A stretch of 64,000 bases of DNA from Epiperipatus broadwayi (lineage: Eukaryota; Onychophora; Udeonychophora; Euonychophora; Peripatidae), in the NCBI GenBank assembly GCA_028023455.1, contig JAQFVV010012420.1, forward strand, positions 4,836,001 through 4,900,000, in the 5' to 3' direction. The number at the start of each line of letters is the position of its first letter. Position 1 is the stretch's first letter. A program made the position numbers and the translations under genes. The notes under the pieces are model-generated. The model searched no databases. It saw only the letters and a program-made list of their open reading frames with translations, and was not told the origin of the DNA. This document shows positions 11,852 through 23,312 of this stretch, piece by piece.

Positions 11852-12328
11852 TCATATCATGCTCTTTACTAGTAAATGGGGCATGGTTTTATTATTATTG
11901 AAATGTAAATTATTTAGAATACCAAAAAATCGATCTCGGGTCATAACTCTAGCAAGTACCGGTTGATGCAAATATTCATTTTTAGACCAAATAAATTTTA
12001 GTTTTGGTATGCGTGATATAGTACAAACATGAATAACCATACCAAAAAATGCATTCAACTCAGCGGGTGACAGATCAACCCACTTCGGTAATGCCTTCCA
12101 CTCTGAAGCATACCTATTGCTTTCAGTGCAAATGTGGTCATATAATTTCCTATCAAAAAATAAATGAAATAGATCAGGAATTGAGTACTCACAGGTAATG
12201 GGGAAATTTAGTCCTGGAGAGTCACTAATCCACAGAAGAAGAAGATGCCAAACCTCAGAATCAAACACATCGTCAACAGGAAAGTCTTTGTCAGAGCCAA
12301 AAACACGCTCAGCGGAGAAAGAAGTCAT
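11852..12328 (-). pseudogene. piggyBac transposase, N-terminal fragment
   Basis: This 158-residue frame starts MTSFSAERVFGSD and has an acidic N-terminus followed by the start of the DDE_Tnp_1_7 (PGBD-type) domain. Recognisable blocks are SIPDLFHLFFD, LSPAELNAFFGMVIHV, PKLKFIWSK and MTRDRFFGILNNLHF. piggyBac transposases are usually about 500-600 residues. This one stops before the catalytic aspartates, and the tandem array occupies the place where the catalytic core should be. The frame is otherwise unbroken, so loss of the C-terminus rather than slow decay disabled it. It may still encode a DNA-binding or dimerising fragment, which is speculative. Confidence 0.85.
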
Positions 12329-12557
12329 ATCTGTGGGTAATTTTTTTATACGTTGATAAAATCTAGAAAGAAAAAAAAATTATAAAATTTTAATAACCTA
12401 CTTTACAAAAATTGCTATAAAAAATCTAGTTTTCCTCGCACAGAAAATTTTTTTACATGTACAAAAAGCTAGAAAAATGGCGAAGCAAAAGAAAAAAGAC
12501 CCGTAACTGTGACATATACGGTTTGTGCGCTATTGCGGTCAAAATTGCAAACTTTTT

Positions 12558-13150
12558 TTTATCTGCTCATATGTGCGCGGCGGTCTCAAAGGATTAGGCA
12601 GCCATAATCCATTTCTTTCAAATACTGACATCAATGATCTCCAACCAGAAGTCAAGCTTAGGAACATTGCAAGTCTGAACATTAAATTTATTCCTACAAA
12701 ATTAGTTCAAAGAACAAATAAAAAAATAAAAGAAGTGGATATTGAAGATTGTGTAAATGTATTTGTTCCATCTGTTGAGCATGGTTAAGGAGCTCAGGCA
12801 AACTTGATTGGAATAGTTCTTGACTGGAAAAAAGGGAAATACAGAATTGGCACCAAAACTGGAGTTATTGAAAACTGACTTGAGAGAAATTGTTTTAAAA
12901 TGTTGATTATCAGAGATTATCTATAAATGAAGTACCAATTATAGACATTAATAGCAGAATTCTAGTTCACTAACTTTCTATTGATAATGGACAAGGATTT
13001 AAAAGATACTCTTGTTAAACATGTTATACAAATAAGGGAAGTAACTGTTTCAAAAATCAAATTGTTTACTATAACAATCTAGCAATTCTTGGGAAAATCG
13101 TTATTTATTAATTGTAATGTAAGAAGTTTGAAAATATTTTTCTTATGTTT
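12558..13150 (+). pseudogene. KRBA2-like integrase pseudogene, 3' part
   Basis: This continues the pseudogene that begins at 9455. An open stretch to 12788 ends with VDIEDCVNVFVPSVEHG, then a stop, and then reads on as NLIGIVLDWKKGKYRIGTK. This resembles the C-terminal segment of KRBA2-like integrases (a VxVPIPxVDR-like motif followed by ...GxYKIGTK). Further on, NGQGFKRYSC and TCYTNKGSNCF echo the terminal cysteine-rich tail. Multiple frames are needed. Its separation from the 5' part is fully explained by the piggyBac insertion. Confidence 0.65.
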
Positions 13151-15290
13151 TGTCAAAGTATAAAATTGGTTTTATGTAATAAAAGTTCTTGAATTAAAAC
13201 TATGTTATTACTCATCACCCTGCTCCCAATTCATGAAATGAGCAGAAAATGTATTGCTTATTTCATGAATTGTGCAAAATTCTACACATTCCATAAACTG
13301 TACAAGCATGTTATACTTATACTATTCATGGGATGAGCAAAAAGTTACACATTCTATCAATTGTGTGATTGCATAATCTAACAGACATTTATTGAAATAT
13401 ATATTTTTATGGAAAATTTTTTGATTTTAAAGAATTGTATTTTTTTTCTTTTTTAACATTACAAATCCATATTTACTTTTGAAAATGTTAGTTATAGAAG
13501 TCTTTCAAGTTTTCCCCATAATGTTTACATAATTTGAGAATTAAATTTTGAATTATAATTAATGTTGGTAAATTTTTTAAATAGTATATAGGAAACTATA
13601 GCGAAACAATGCATAAAATAATAATTTTAATAGAAATGATTAATATAATGAATGAAAGAGATAAACTATGCGCTTTAATCACTTTCTTAACTTTAATATC
13701 TAAATTCTATAAAAATATTTATATTTTGTGCACATATTATATAGATATTGTGAACTAAAACACAATATTTATAGTTACTTTTTTTCATGTTTAATAATAC
13801 TGTAATTTTATATTTTTATTTACCTTTAATAAAAGGGAATCTATATATTTTTTTTATTAAGATAAATTATAATTATTTTAATTTAGTTAACTTTTTAAAA
13901 AATAATATTGAACAATATAATAATTCTTTATTAATTAAATGGTATATTTATATGTTTGTGTATAATTTTAAATTATCAAAATAGGTAATGAATTTGGCAA
14001 ATAAATAATATGTGTTAATGAAGAGCCTTATAATATAGAAGTTAGTATTCTTGCTGTGTGACCTTAAGCTGCAATTGAACATAAGTGAATTTTTTTTTAA
14101 GTTACTAGCTAGCTTAAGATTTTTCTTTCACTTAACTAAATAATAATCAATTTAATTAGCATTAGGTTATTTATTAGCAATTGGGTATCTAATTATTTTT
14201 AGTTAAAGGATATAACAATGAAAACCAGTGTTTTTTTAATTATAAATTTATGATGAAAAAGTTCTTTTTTCTTATAATGGAATATTAAAAACTTTTTACT
14301 TTTATAATGATAATAAAAAATCATAGATATGGCAGAAGTGAAAACAGTAATGATGGTAGAAATATCTACATTGTCAGGAAAAGGAGAAATTCTAAAAATA
14401 TTGAGAGTGGAAAGAATTAATGAAATTATAAGCAGAGAACCAGAGATGTGGAAAGATGAAAATCAGTGATTCTATGGTTATAAGGATTTTAAAATCAAAT
14501 TAGAATGTTTTTTGAATGTATTATATCTTACAGATAAAGATTTATATCATTGTTAAATAACACAAACAAAAGAAAAAAATAAAACACAGCTGTAAAGAAT
14601 AATATTAAGCTACAAAAATGTATGCATAGTCTGAAGTGTGATTTAAAGCTAAATTGTTTTGATAAGTAGTAGTTTTAATATTAATTTTTACAAAAAAGTG
14701 AAGATAGATATCCAAAAAAAAAGGAAGAGTTATGATAGGAAAAATTAAAATAAATACTCTTGGAAATAATGAAAGCTAATTGATAAAAGTAATAAAAAAT
14801 ACTAGAATTAAAGATGAAAAGAAAAGTTGCCTCCGGAAGATATCAGAAATGGAACTCAGAAATATGATTTTATGTTTATAATTAATACAGACTATAAAAG
14901 ATGAAAAATCATATAATGTTATTATATCAGAAAAGTGAATATTTTATAAGAGAGTATAGAAAAGTGTCAAACTTAATAGCTTTTATCCAAGATTGTTAAT
15001 AAGTAGGATGAAAAGAGAAATAATGTTTTATCTAAAACAAATATGGTATTAAATAAATGACACAATTATATATGTTAATAATAATTATTGTTTGAGAAAT
15101 AAAAAAATTGCTATTATCCAGTGATGAAAAAGAAAAACATATATCTATGAATATCAAAAACAGAGAACTAAACAAGTAGGCTGTATTCAATAAAGAAATT
15201 ATGAAATTGAAAAATACATATTAGGATGCTATCCTCATTTATGGTTAGTATAGTAATGTGAATTTAAAATATTAATTGTTAAATAGGTAT
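13151..15290. other. AT-rich DNA without a recognisable gene
   Basis: At 13200-13360 there is a weak repetition of an ATTCATGAAATGAGCA motif. At 14340-14520 a frame with TTE-like composition (containing VERINEIISREPEMW) suggests a very old transposon relic, but no family is identified. The open frame at 13787-13984 is pure low-complexity AT sequence and is not called. Confidence 0.4.
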
Positions 15291-16512
15291 TTGTCGATGA
15301 GCCCTATACCCCACTGGATGGCACTGTTTTCGCGCTAAAACACATAAAAATGCTGTCTCTGCGGCGGACACATTTGAACCTGCATTTTCTATAATACAAC
15401 TTTTTTGTTGTGCTACAAATTGCAGGCTGCTATGTCGCGTCGCAGTACAGCATGTATGTTTTACGCAGCAAATACATTTTCTGAATATCGCACAGTTTAT
15501 AAAATAGTTATGGCTTTGGGAGAGGGTGTGTTTTTTTGAATTGGATGGAAATGTTGTTTTCATTTGATTTTTTTTATTTTAAAGTATTGAAATGTTCCGA
15601 TTTTGTAAAGTAATAATTAACAGACTTTTTACACCGTAGTGTATTGAAGTTTTAAATAGTAAATGTTGATGAGATATATGTATAAAGTGAGTTGGAAGTA
15701 GGTAACGAGTCAAGTAATGTACTGTTCGTAACATTCCATGAGACAAAGAAGTTGTACAGTGTGTATATATTTGAAATAAAAAAGAGCGTTAACACAAAAA
15801 TATTCCGTAAGAAAAGTAGAATTTTCCCTGTTTTTTTTAAATGTCATAAAAAACATATATTATAAACATTTTATATATATATTTGTCGTTGTTTAAAAAA
15901 GTTTTAGTTTCTTTCTTTTCTCCGACTACTGTTAGACTTTGTTGAATATAGTTTACGTTTATTGTTATCATTTATTTTATAGATGTTAGTAAAAAAAAAT
16001 GTTTGCAAAAATATGATTTTGATATTTTTTATTTTAGCATTACAAACAACAGAACAATAACCCTAAACCTAACCCTAAAACTAACCCTAATCCTAACCCT
16101 AAAACTAACCCTAAACCTAACTGTAACAAGTTTTACTTTTAGTTGTCATTTTATTTGAAATAAAAACTAGCGGTAAACAACAACAACAAAAAAAGCCGTA
16201 ACCCCAGTAAAAAAATCTCCGATAGAAAAATTGATTTTTCTAATAAAAAGCAAACTAAAAAAGACAAATCAAATTGTAATTTGTTTATTTTATTTTACAT
16301 TTATTATTATCATTTAATTTGTATACATTAATAAAAAAATAATATTTAAAATTAAATAATATCTAAAAAAGACGATTTTCTTTTGTTTTTATTTTCGCAT
16401 TACAAAAAACACATCAAAATGATTATAATTAACAGCTGGGAATGATCATAATTTATAGTTTAAGCATGAAAACTGTGCCATCGAGTGGGATATAGTAGCT
16501 ATTTGACGACAA
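15291..16512. mobile_element. TIR element of ~1.2 kb (copy 2) carrying a telomeric motif
   Basis: The left end TTGTCGATGAGCC...CCACTGGATGGCACTG is an imperfect inverted repeat of the right end at about 16465-16512. The right 290 bp matches 1-290, so this is a mobile family and not a chance palindrome. The left 270 bp is richer in GC than its surroundings and holds a 94-codon minus-strand open frame (15279-15563) of unrecognised sequence. Target duplications are not clear. The class is unresolved: MITE or a derivative of a larger DNA transposon. Confidence 0.7.
16057..16123 (+). repeat. Interstitial degenerate telomeric (CCCTAA) array
   Basis: About eleven six-base units of CCCTAA and variants (CCTAAA, ACTAAC, TCCTAA) lie inside the TIR element. 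The unit type is that of TTAGGG telomeres, which molluscs share with vertebrates. Confidence 0.9.
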
Positions 16513-18720
16513 CCATTAAATATTTTAAACACTGATCAATTGGAGATAAATGAAACAAAATTGATTGACTGAGCAAATATAAAGCAATATTAAATTATAA
16601 TTAGAATTGGTGTACATGAAGGTATTAATATTAAAGTGTTCTGAATAATGAAATGTTACTGAATTCAGTGTTTGCAAATTATAATATTCCAGCAATACCT
16701 GAGGCACAATAAGACTCAATTTACAATGAAATTTTTTGTGAATCATTAAAATACGAGAGTATTAGATATTAAAAAAGTTTGTATATGCTGTCATTTTTAC
16801 AATAGAGACAAAATAAGTCTTGAAAAAGTATGGTGAAAAATAAAATTTATGTACAAAGTTTAATTTCAAAGTTAACAGGTTATCAAGAATTAGTTTATAT
16901 GTATGCTGATTTATCTGTATGCAGAGAAGCACAAATAAATATATATATATGAAACACAGTTGGTGAGTAGTGTTATGTATATTGAGAATGACATTTAAAG
17001 TAATTTCTTTCATGAAAACAACATTTAAAATCTAGAATTTAAAAGTGAAACAAATAAATAATTTTTGCTTCAATTAAAAATCAAAAAGTAAAGAATTGAT
17101 TAATAAACTCAGAACTATTTCTTGATTGGAAAACAAAGAAATTTGCTGGAGTATTTTTTTTTTAAAGAATGTTTATAATTAATCAATAGTAACCTGTCAA
17201 AGGCTGATTTTAGCTTCTTTTTTTTTTAAAAAAAAAGGAAGAAAATTTTTTTTTTATGAATTTTATATATAGTTCAACATGGAATTAATTATGAAAAATA
17301 CATTTTTAATAATTTTATTATTTTGACAAATTGAAATATATGGTATAAATGTCAGTGTGTACATACATTTCCATGTGCACCATATTATGTTAATTAGTCA
17401 TTAATTATATATTACAAGATGAATTTTATTAGTAGGTTTATGAGTTCAAATATGTTGATAAATTATTATACCTTACATGATATATAGATGTGTTTTATGT
17501 AAACCCATTATGAGGTATTTGTAAATCAAAATTAATCATTTTTTATTGTTATATGGCAATTCAAATGTTCATTTTATATTATGCCACATATCATCTGTGC
17601 ACTGATATATTTTTATATAAACCTATTGGAACATATATATATATAAATCACAATGTGATAGCATGTTATTTTTGTATATTACTCAAAATCAAAAGACTGA
17701 ATTTATATATGTCTAGCATATTCTGGAAACTTTAATTTCATTTTTTTATTGTTATTAATAAACTGATCTTTTATTTTTAAAATTATTCCAGTGAACTTAA
17801 TTCTAAAGAGTTTTAGGATATGATGTGTTGCATCATTTCTTGGTCATAGTAACAACGTTATAAAGTTTGTGTTCTCTGACTTAGATTCATGTATAATGGT
17901 CTGTTATATGAAATGGGTGTGTATTAGTGTATGGATATCCAGTTAATGATAATCCTGGAATAGTGCCAAGGGATATATCCCTTAATGTCCATGCACTACA
18001 TTTTATTTAGTTTAGTCTGTATTAGACATTAAATTTATAATTGACTAGTACTTCAATGGTACTAAATGGCCAGAACATTGATGATGATCAGCACGTTTTA
18101 ATATCCCAGCATTATTGTTTTTATTGTTATATATTCTGATGGATTAGCACTTAAGTTTGTGTATTCAAATTAATGTTTGAATAATTGCACCAAGTTGACA
18201 AGGGCTAAATAATTAGCCTGGTCTATAGTAGACCCATTTCAAATCCAGTCACAAGATAGACTTGATTTACTTTTATTGTTAATCACTCATAATGATGAAT
18301 ATTGCTTATGCTTCTTTATAATGCTGGTGAATTTATAGTTAATTATGCTTATACTTAACAAAGTTAGCTGTGCTGGTCTCTCAGAGATCTCACAAGATCT
18401 CTCATGCTCTTTACTTTTATATTACTTTTATAGTAATATTTTTTACATTTAATATTTTAAATTTTGCATTATTATTATTTTGGTATGTTGGTGGTATTCC
18501 ATCACCCCAGATCCATCTTTATTTCTGTCCCATTACAGTGTATATATAATGTATTTGTATTCATATATTTGTAATGTGTTTGTTATAGTTTTGAAGAATA
18601 TCTCTGGGGAAACCTAAACTATCAATAGTGGATTATAATTATATGAAGCATTGTAAAAGTAATAAAATAAAGTAAATGATATTAATATACATTATTCTTT
18701 TTAAACAAATTTATACAATA
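16513..18720. other. AT-rich DNA without a recognisable gene
   Basis: No protein-like frame is seen. Short poly-T and poly-A tracts (17217-17260) and small (TA)n patches occur. Segments near 17940-18270 have mixed composition and may be old repeats of unknown type. Confidence 0.4.
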
Positions 18721-18721
18721 T

Positions 18722-19400
18722 TTAATATAGATGAAGTTCGAGAATGGAGTTTAGATAAGATTTTTTTAAAATAAATATTTAAGAATAACTTTTAATATTG
18801 CAACCAGGAAGTTAAAATTGAAATTTATTTTCCAAGCACACACATGTTTACTAATGCTTTTTTTTATTTTAAATTAATAGTTTTTATTAATAATAAATTA
18901 ACTCTTTATTTTTTTAATTAACTATTTTAAAACTTATTTAACTGAATTAATCTTTATTATAATTAGCATTAATAAAATATATTTCTATTAGCAAATGACT
19001 TAAATAAAAATACCTACAATGGACATTAAAGATTCAAATTTAATTTTAATGTTTAACTCTAATGTTGATTTTTACAGACTAGTACCTTTATTAAAATAGT
19101 TTTGACTCTTAATATCACTGTAACATTAACTCAATATTATTCAGAGTAAAAATATTCCCAATTTAAGCAATTTGAAGTCATTTACAACTACAGATGGGTT
19201 TTAAAGTATTAAAAGTAAAAATGTTAAAATGACTTTTAAATTAATTAAGACTTATAAAAGTTATTAAAATTTAACATTTAAGTTTCATGCCCTGATAAGT
19301 TGACATCCTACAAAAATTAACTTATTGAAATTTTATTTTATTGAAAAACCCAACAATTAAATGACTGGAAATTTAGATTTACTGACAAAGCTAAAGATTC
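18722..19400. repeat. Dispersed repeat Y, copy 1
   Basis: The segment aligns collinearly with 62595-63284. Shared blocks include AATAAATATTTAAGAATAAC, the AACTATTTTAAAACTTATTT stretch, GCAAATGACTTAAATAAAAA and AATTTAGATTTACTG. Divergence is roughly that of an old repeat. No coding capacity is seen. Confidence 0.8.
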
Positions 19401-19689
19401 CATCCTCTCAAACCTATAAGGGAATTTTTTTTTACACATTATATTACCAATTATGAATAGCAGCAAGTTTTTAATAGCATTTTAAAAGCAATTCACACAC
19501 TATCATGCATTACATGGTAAATTTGATTCTCATTTTAGATTCTCAAAGCAATTATTCATTTTCCTGAGGAAATTTTAAAGCTGTGTGCAGTGCATTGCAC
19601 ACAAACTTAATTCTTTTGCTTAATTTTGTTTCTGTTTTATCATCCCTTTCTATTCTAATGTGCTGACTACCAAGGGCTGCTTGATAAAT

Positions 19690-20300
19690 ACTATCTTCAT
19701 TTTGCATTTTGTTTTAGCACTTTATCAACTTTATTTTAACAATATTAAATTGTCTAAATAAAATATGTTTGGTAGCACTATTTCCTTAACACTAGACTAA
19801 TTAAATAACGATCTTTTCAAACACTTCTTTATTTTACATTTAGTCTTAGTGTTTGGTAGCAATATTTCCTTAACCCTAGACTGATTAAATAACAATCTTT
19901 TAAAACATGTCTTCATTTTGCATTGTATTTTAGTGTTTGCAGTCCATATTTTATTAAAAATAGATTGATTACTTATTAAATATTTTAATTAAACACTTTG
20001 GGTTTTATTTTGCAATTTATCTTGGCATCTGGGGATATTTTACTAAATACAAATTGAATAAATATTAAAGATTTTATATAATCTAGTTTCATTTTGCATT
20101 TTATTTTATCACTTTGGGATAATATTTTACTAAAATTAAATTGATCTAACAATTACTTAATGAAAATTGTTTTCATTTTACAACTTAATTTTTCATTTAT
20201 TAATAATTTCTTATCAACATTAAATGAATCAAATAAGATGTGTTTTAGGAAAGGGTTTTATTTTACACTTTATCTTTGTACTCGTGAATATTTTATTCAT
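19690..20300. repeat. Degenerate minisatellite, period about 80-100 bp
   Basis: A unit built on TTCATTTTGCATTTTATTTT, a TAGCACTTT-like stretch, AATATTTTACTAA and an ATTAAATTGA block recurs six or seven times with heavy divergence. Two neighbouring units (near 19768-19850 and 19851-19930) are closer to each other, sharing GTTTGGTAGCA. Confidence 0.6.
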
Positions 20301-20759
20301 ATGAATTTTAGAAAATTAGTAAAAACCACCCTCTAATTGTTTTTATTTGTTGTTTTTGTAAATCTATCTATCATTGTACTTTTTGCACAATTCTGAAATT
20401 TTACTTGACACTTTACACCTAATATTTGACTATCAGTGATATAATTTTAAATCAACTTACTGACTCTTTTGAAATTCTTCTGAATTATTAATATACAATA
20501 AATCTCAATTAATTTAGACTGTTGAGAAAATTCTACAATATCTTTCTGAATAATTTCAGTTTTATTTTCAAAATCTTGTCTACTGTTTACATTAATACTA
20601 TTCTGTGAATAATCTGATGCAATTTAGTATCTCATAACTCATGTACTTCAATTACTTTATTCTCCTGAGGATTTTTTGATTATATTGGAGGCTTTTCTAA
20701 AACTAATACCTTCTCTCTTGTACTACTTCTAATTCATTTGACTGACTAAATTGTGATTA

Positions 20760-22807
20760 ACTATAATAATCAAACTAAATAAAATTGTAACAAACAACAA
20801 ATTATATTTACAATTATTTAATTATCAACCCAGATTTCATCTCTTATTGAGACCTTTTCAAAATATAAACTTTTATACATCACTTGATCTATTAATTACA
20901 TTTACTCCACCTATTAGACATTATTTTATCTTGAACAATATAATTAACATTATGCATATAAATGTATAAATAAATGACATAAAGTAAAAAATATATAATA
21001 AATAAATAAATAATAGTAATAATAATAATAATTTTAAAACTATATAAATACATAGAAATACATTTTATATACCTTTATAAATAAATATTCTATTCCTTCC
21101 CCTCTCTTTTATAAATCCTAATTCACAATTCTACAATATTTTTTTTACCATAATTTTTAAATCTTCTAATTATCTAATAATGCCCATTTTTCACCTAATT
21201 TTGCTGGAACTTTAACTATATTTACCCATCTATTCACATTTTTCTGAATGTACAAAGTTTCATAACATATCCTTTTTCGATAATCTTTAACATGTTTTAT
21301 AACTCTAATATTCTTCTCTCACTCCATTTTATGACCAGTATCTAAATAATGTATATATTGTTCTAAACTAATACCTCTTTTATTAATCACTCTATTATGT
21401 TCCTTCTTTCTATCATTTATCATTCATCCCATCTGTCTTATATATATATATATAATTACAATCTCCACATTCAATTTTATAAACCATTCCTTACTTATTA
21501 TTAATACCACTTATCCTATTTGTATTACACAACCTTCTACCCAAAAAAGTACTACATTCTCAAGCTATTCTAACATTATCTGGTAACTTCTCTCTTACTA
21601 ACGTTTTATACACTTCCCTTAATTATGAAGTAGACATCCAAATTACAATGTTTATATTTATTCTTATCATACTTATTTCTATTATTTATATTTTGATTTC
21701 TAAAAATACTTTTAATTACCTTTCTTTTATATCTTATTTTAACATAATCATTTTCTACCTCTAATTTTTGCTCAAATACCTTTTTCTTATCTAATGTAAG
21801 TTTATTATTCTTTAACTAAATCCCTTCAAAATCCCTATTTTTTGATACCATGTCTGATATGACTTTGGATCAATTAAACCTCTAATTTTTCTATCTTTAA
21901 TATAATGCTTTACCACTATTTCATTCATCATTCCTCTCTTCACAAAAATATCTAAGTATTTTAATCCATTTATCTCTTTCTCCACTGTAAATCTAATTTT
22001 ATATTTATTAATATTCAATTCATTAAAAACCTTATCAATACTTCTACTATTTCCAATAACAATAACATCATCCACATATTTATAATATTTTGTAATTGTT
22101 TTATTCCTTATAAACTCAGCCGCTCTACCCACCTCTATACTAGTTACAACTACTGATGATAATATCTCACTTATCGAACACTCTCAACTACTGATGATAA
22201 TATCTCACTTATCGAACACCCTATAACCTATCCCTTTTCTATATCCCAAAATTCTTCCTTATAGTTAAAATGCAAAGCCTCATCTACCATTAATAATGTT
22301 TCATTAATAATATATATAACCAATCCTCTGACAAAACATTACATATTTTCAATATAGTCATAGCTATTTCTATACTATTCTTTCTAGGTACAGTTTGCTT
22401 TATTTTCTCAATATCAAATGATGCAATTATTCCATTTCTATTTAATTTGGTATTTAACTTTTTAACAATTTTTTTAGATTATTTTATACAATATTTTTCA
22501 AATCCAATTACTTCCACCATCTTTTTATATACCAAATTACTATATCTTTAAGTATATAATTATTAAAATCCAAAATTACCCTTATTGGCATATTGTCTTT
22601 ATGTGTCTTAATTTTTTCTATTATATCCAGAGGCTCAAAAGTTGTAGGAAATAAACATTTATATTCCTTCTCATTGATTAAATTCTTCATTTTCATAAAA
22701 TTCAACAATAATTTATACCTTGTTTTAATCTTATTTCCAGTATCTTTATTCAATTTTTTATATCCTTTTTTAACTATATCTTCATGTATTTTCCTCTCAT
22801 AGTCCAA
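20760..22807 (-). pseudogene. Penelope-like element, copy 1 (minus strand)
   Basis: Read on the minus strand, the RT N-terminal part lies at 22807-22508 (ending YIKRWWK). The catalytic block is at 22132-21812 with YKYVDDVIVIGNSRSID and GLKYLDIFVKRG. A decayed GIY-YIG endonuclease region at about 21500-21420 has its YIGQTG core replaced by a (TA)n-like stretch. The 3' end near 20770-20960 matches the 3' end of copy 2. Several stops and a small internal duplication (22160-22225) break the frame. Penelope elements encode an RT plus C-terminal GIY-YIG nuclease in one protein. That layout is visible here but inactivated. Confidence 0.85.
22160..22225. repeat. Tandem duplication of ~37 bp inside Penelope copy 1
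   Basis: A unit containing CTACTGATGATAATATCTCA is repeated twice in a row within the RT coding region. It adds residues just upstream of the YVDD block. Confidence 0.85.
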
Positions 22808-23312
22808 CTCATTTAAAGAAGGATATAAAAAATTAAGTAAAGATCCTGGAAATAAGATTAAAACAAAGTATAAATTATTGTTGAATTATATGAAAATGAA
22901 GAATTTAATCAATGAGAAGGAATATAAATGTTTATTTTCTACAAGTTTTGAACATAGGAAAGATTAAGACACATAAAGAGAATATATAAGAGTAATTTTG
23001 GATTTTAATAATTATATACCTAAAGATAAATATAGTAAAAGATCCAGCTAAATTAGGTGGGAAATGGATTTTATTAAACAATTGGAAAGTGTAGGAAATG
23101 ATTGTAAATATGTAAATACAAAAATTTTTTAAGAGATATAAAATATATATTTATTTATTATTTTTGGGGAAATATTGTAAATTTTTTTTTTTTTTAGATG
23201 TATAATATGCTAAATTTATTTATTTATTTATAATGTATGGTTACATGTTTAAAAGGAAATGAAATGTAATGTAAATAGTGTCCAGTAGATGGAGTGAATA
23301 TAGTTAATTGGA
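22808..23312 (+). pseudogene. Penelope-like element, deleted copy, head to head with copy 1
   Basis: From about 22815 the plus strand repeats the RT N-terminal region of copy 1 in inverted orientation (sharing TAAGATTAAAACAA and AATCAATGAGAAGGAATATA). After about 23035 it jumps to sequence resembling the 3' end (compare 26700-27020), so the RT core and nuclease are missing. The junction at 23312 leads directly into the LINE fragment. Confidence 0.75.

Larger units (their letters stand above)
10429..12557 (-). mobile_element. piggyBac-derived non-autonomous element, copy 1
   Basis: The left end CCCCTAGAGACCTGAACGG matches the left end of copy 2 at 35817. Copy 2 is preceded by TTAA, the piggyBac target. 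The first 500 bp and the right 200 bp are conserved between copies. The centre holds a tandem array (10945-11850) and the transposase N-terminus lies at the right end in minus orientation. The right limit, next to GCAAACTTTTTTTT, is set by comparison with copy 2. The two ends are not obvious inverted repeats of each other. The element interrupts an integrase pseudogene. Confidence 0.75.

Noticed and set aside
13787-13984. 65-codon open frame
   Set aside because: It is pure AT-rich low-complexity sequence (Ile, Asn, Phe, Tyr, Lys) without any protein-like pattern.
22160-22225. CTGATGA followed by a small stem and GAAC, hammerhead-like
   Set aside because: It lies in RT coding sequence of Penelope copy 1, is duplicated there, and the stem II closing pair and GAAA do not fit.
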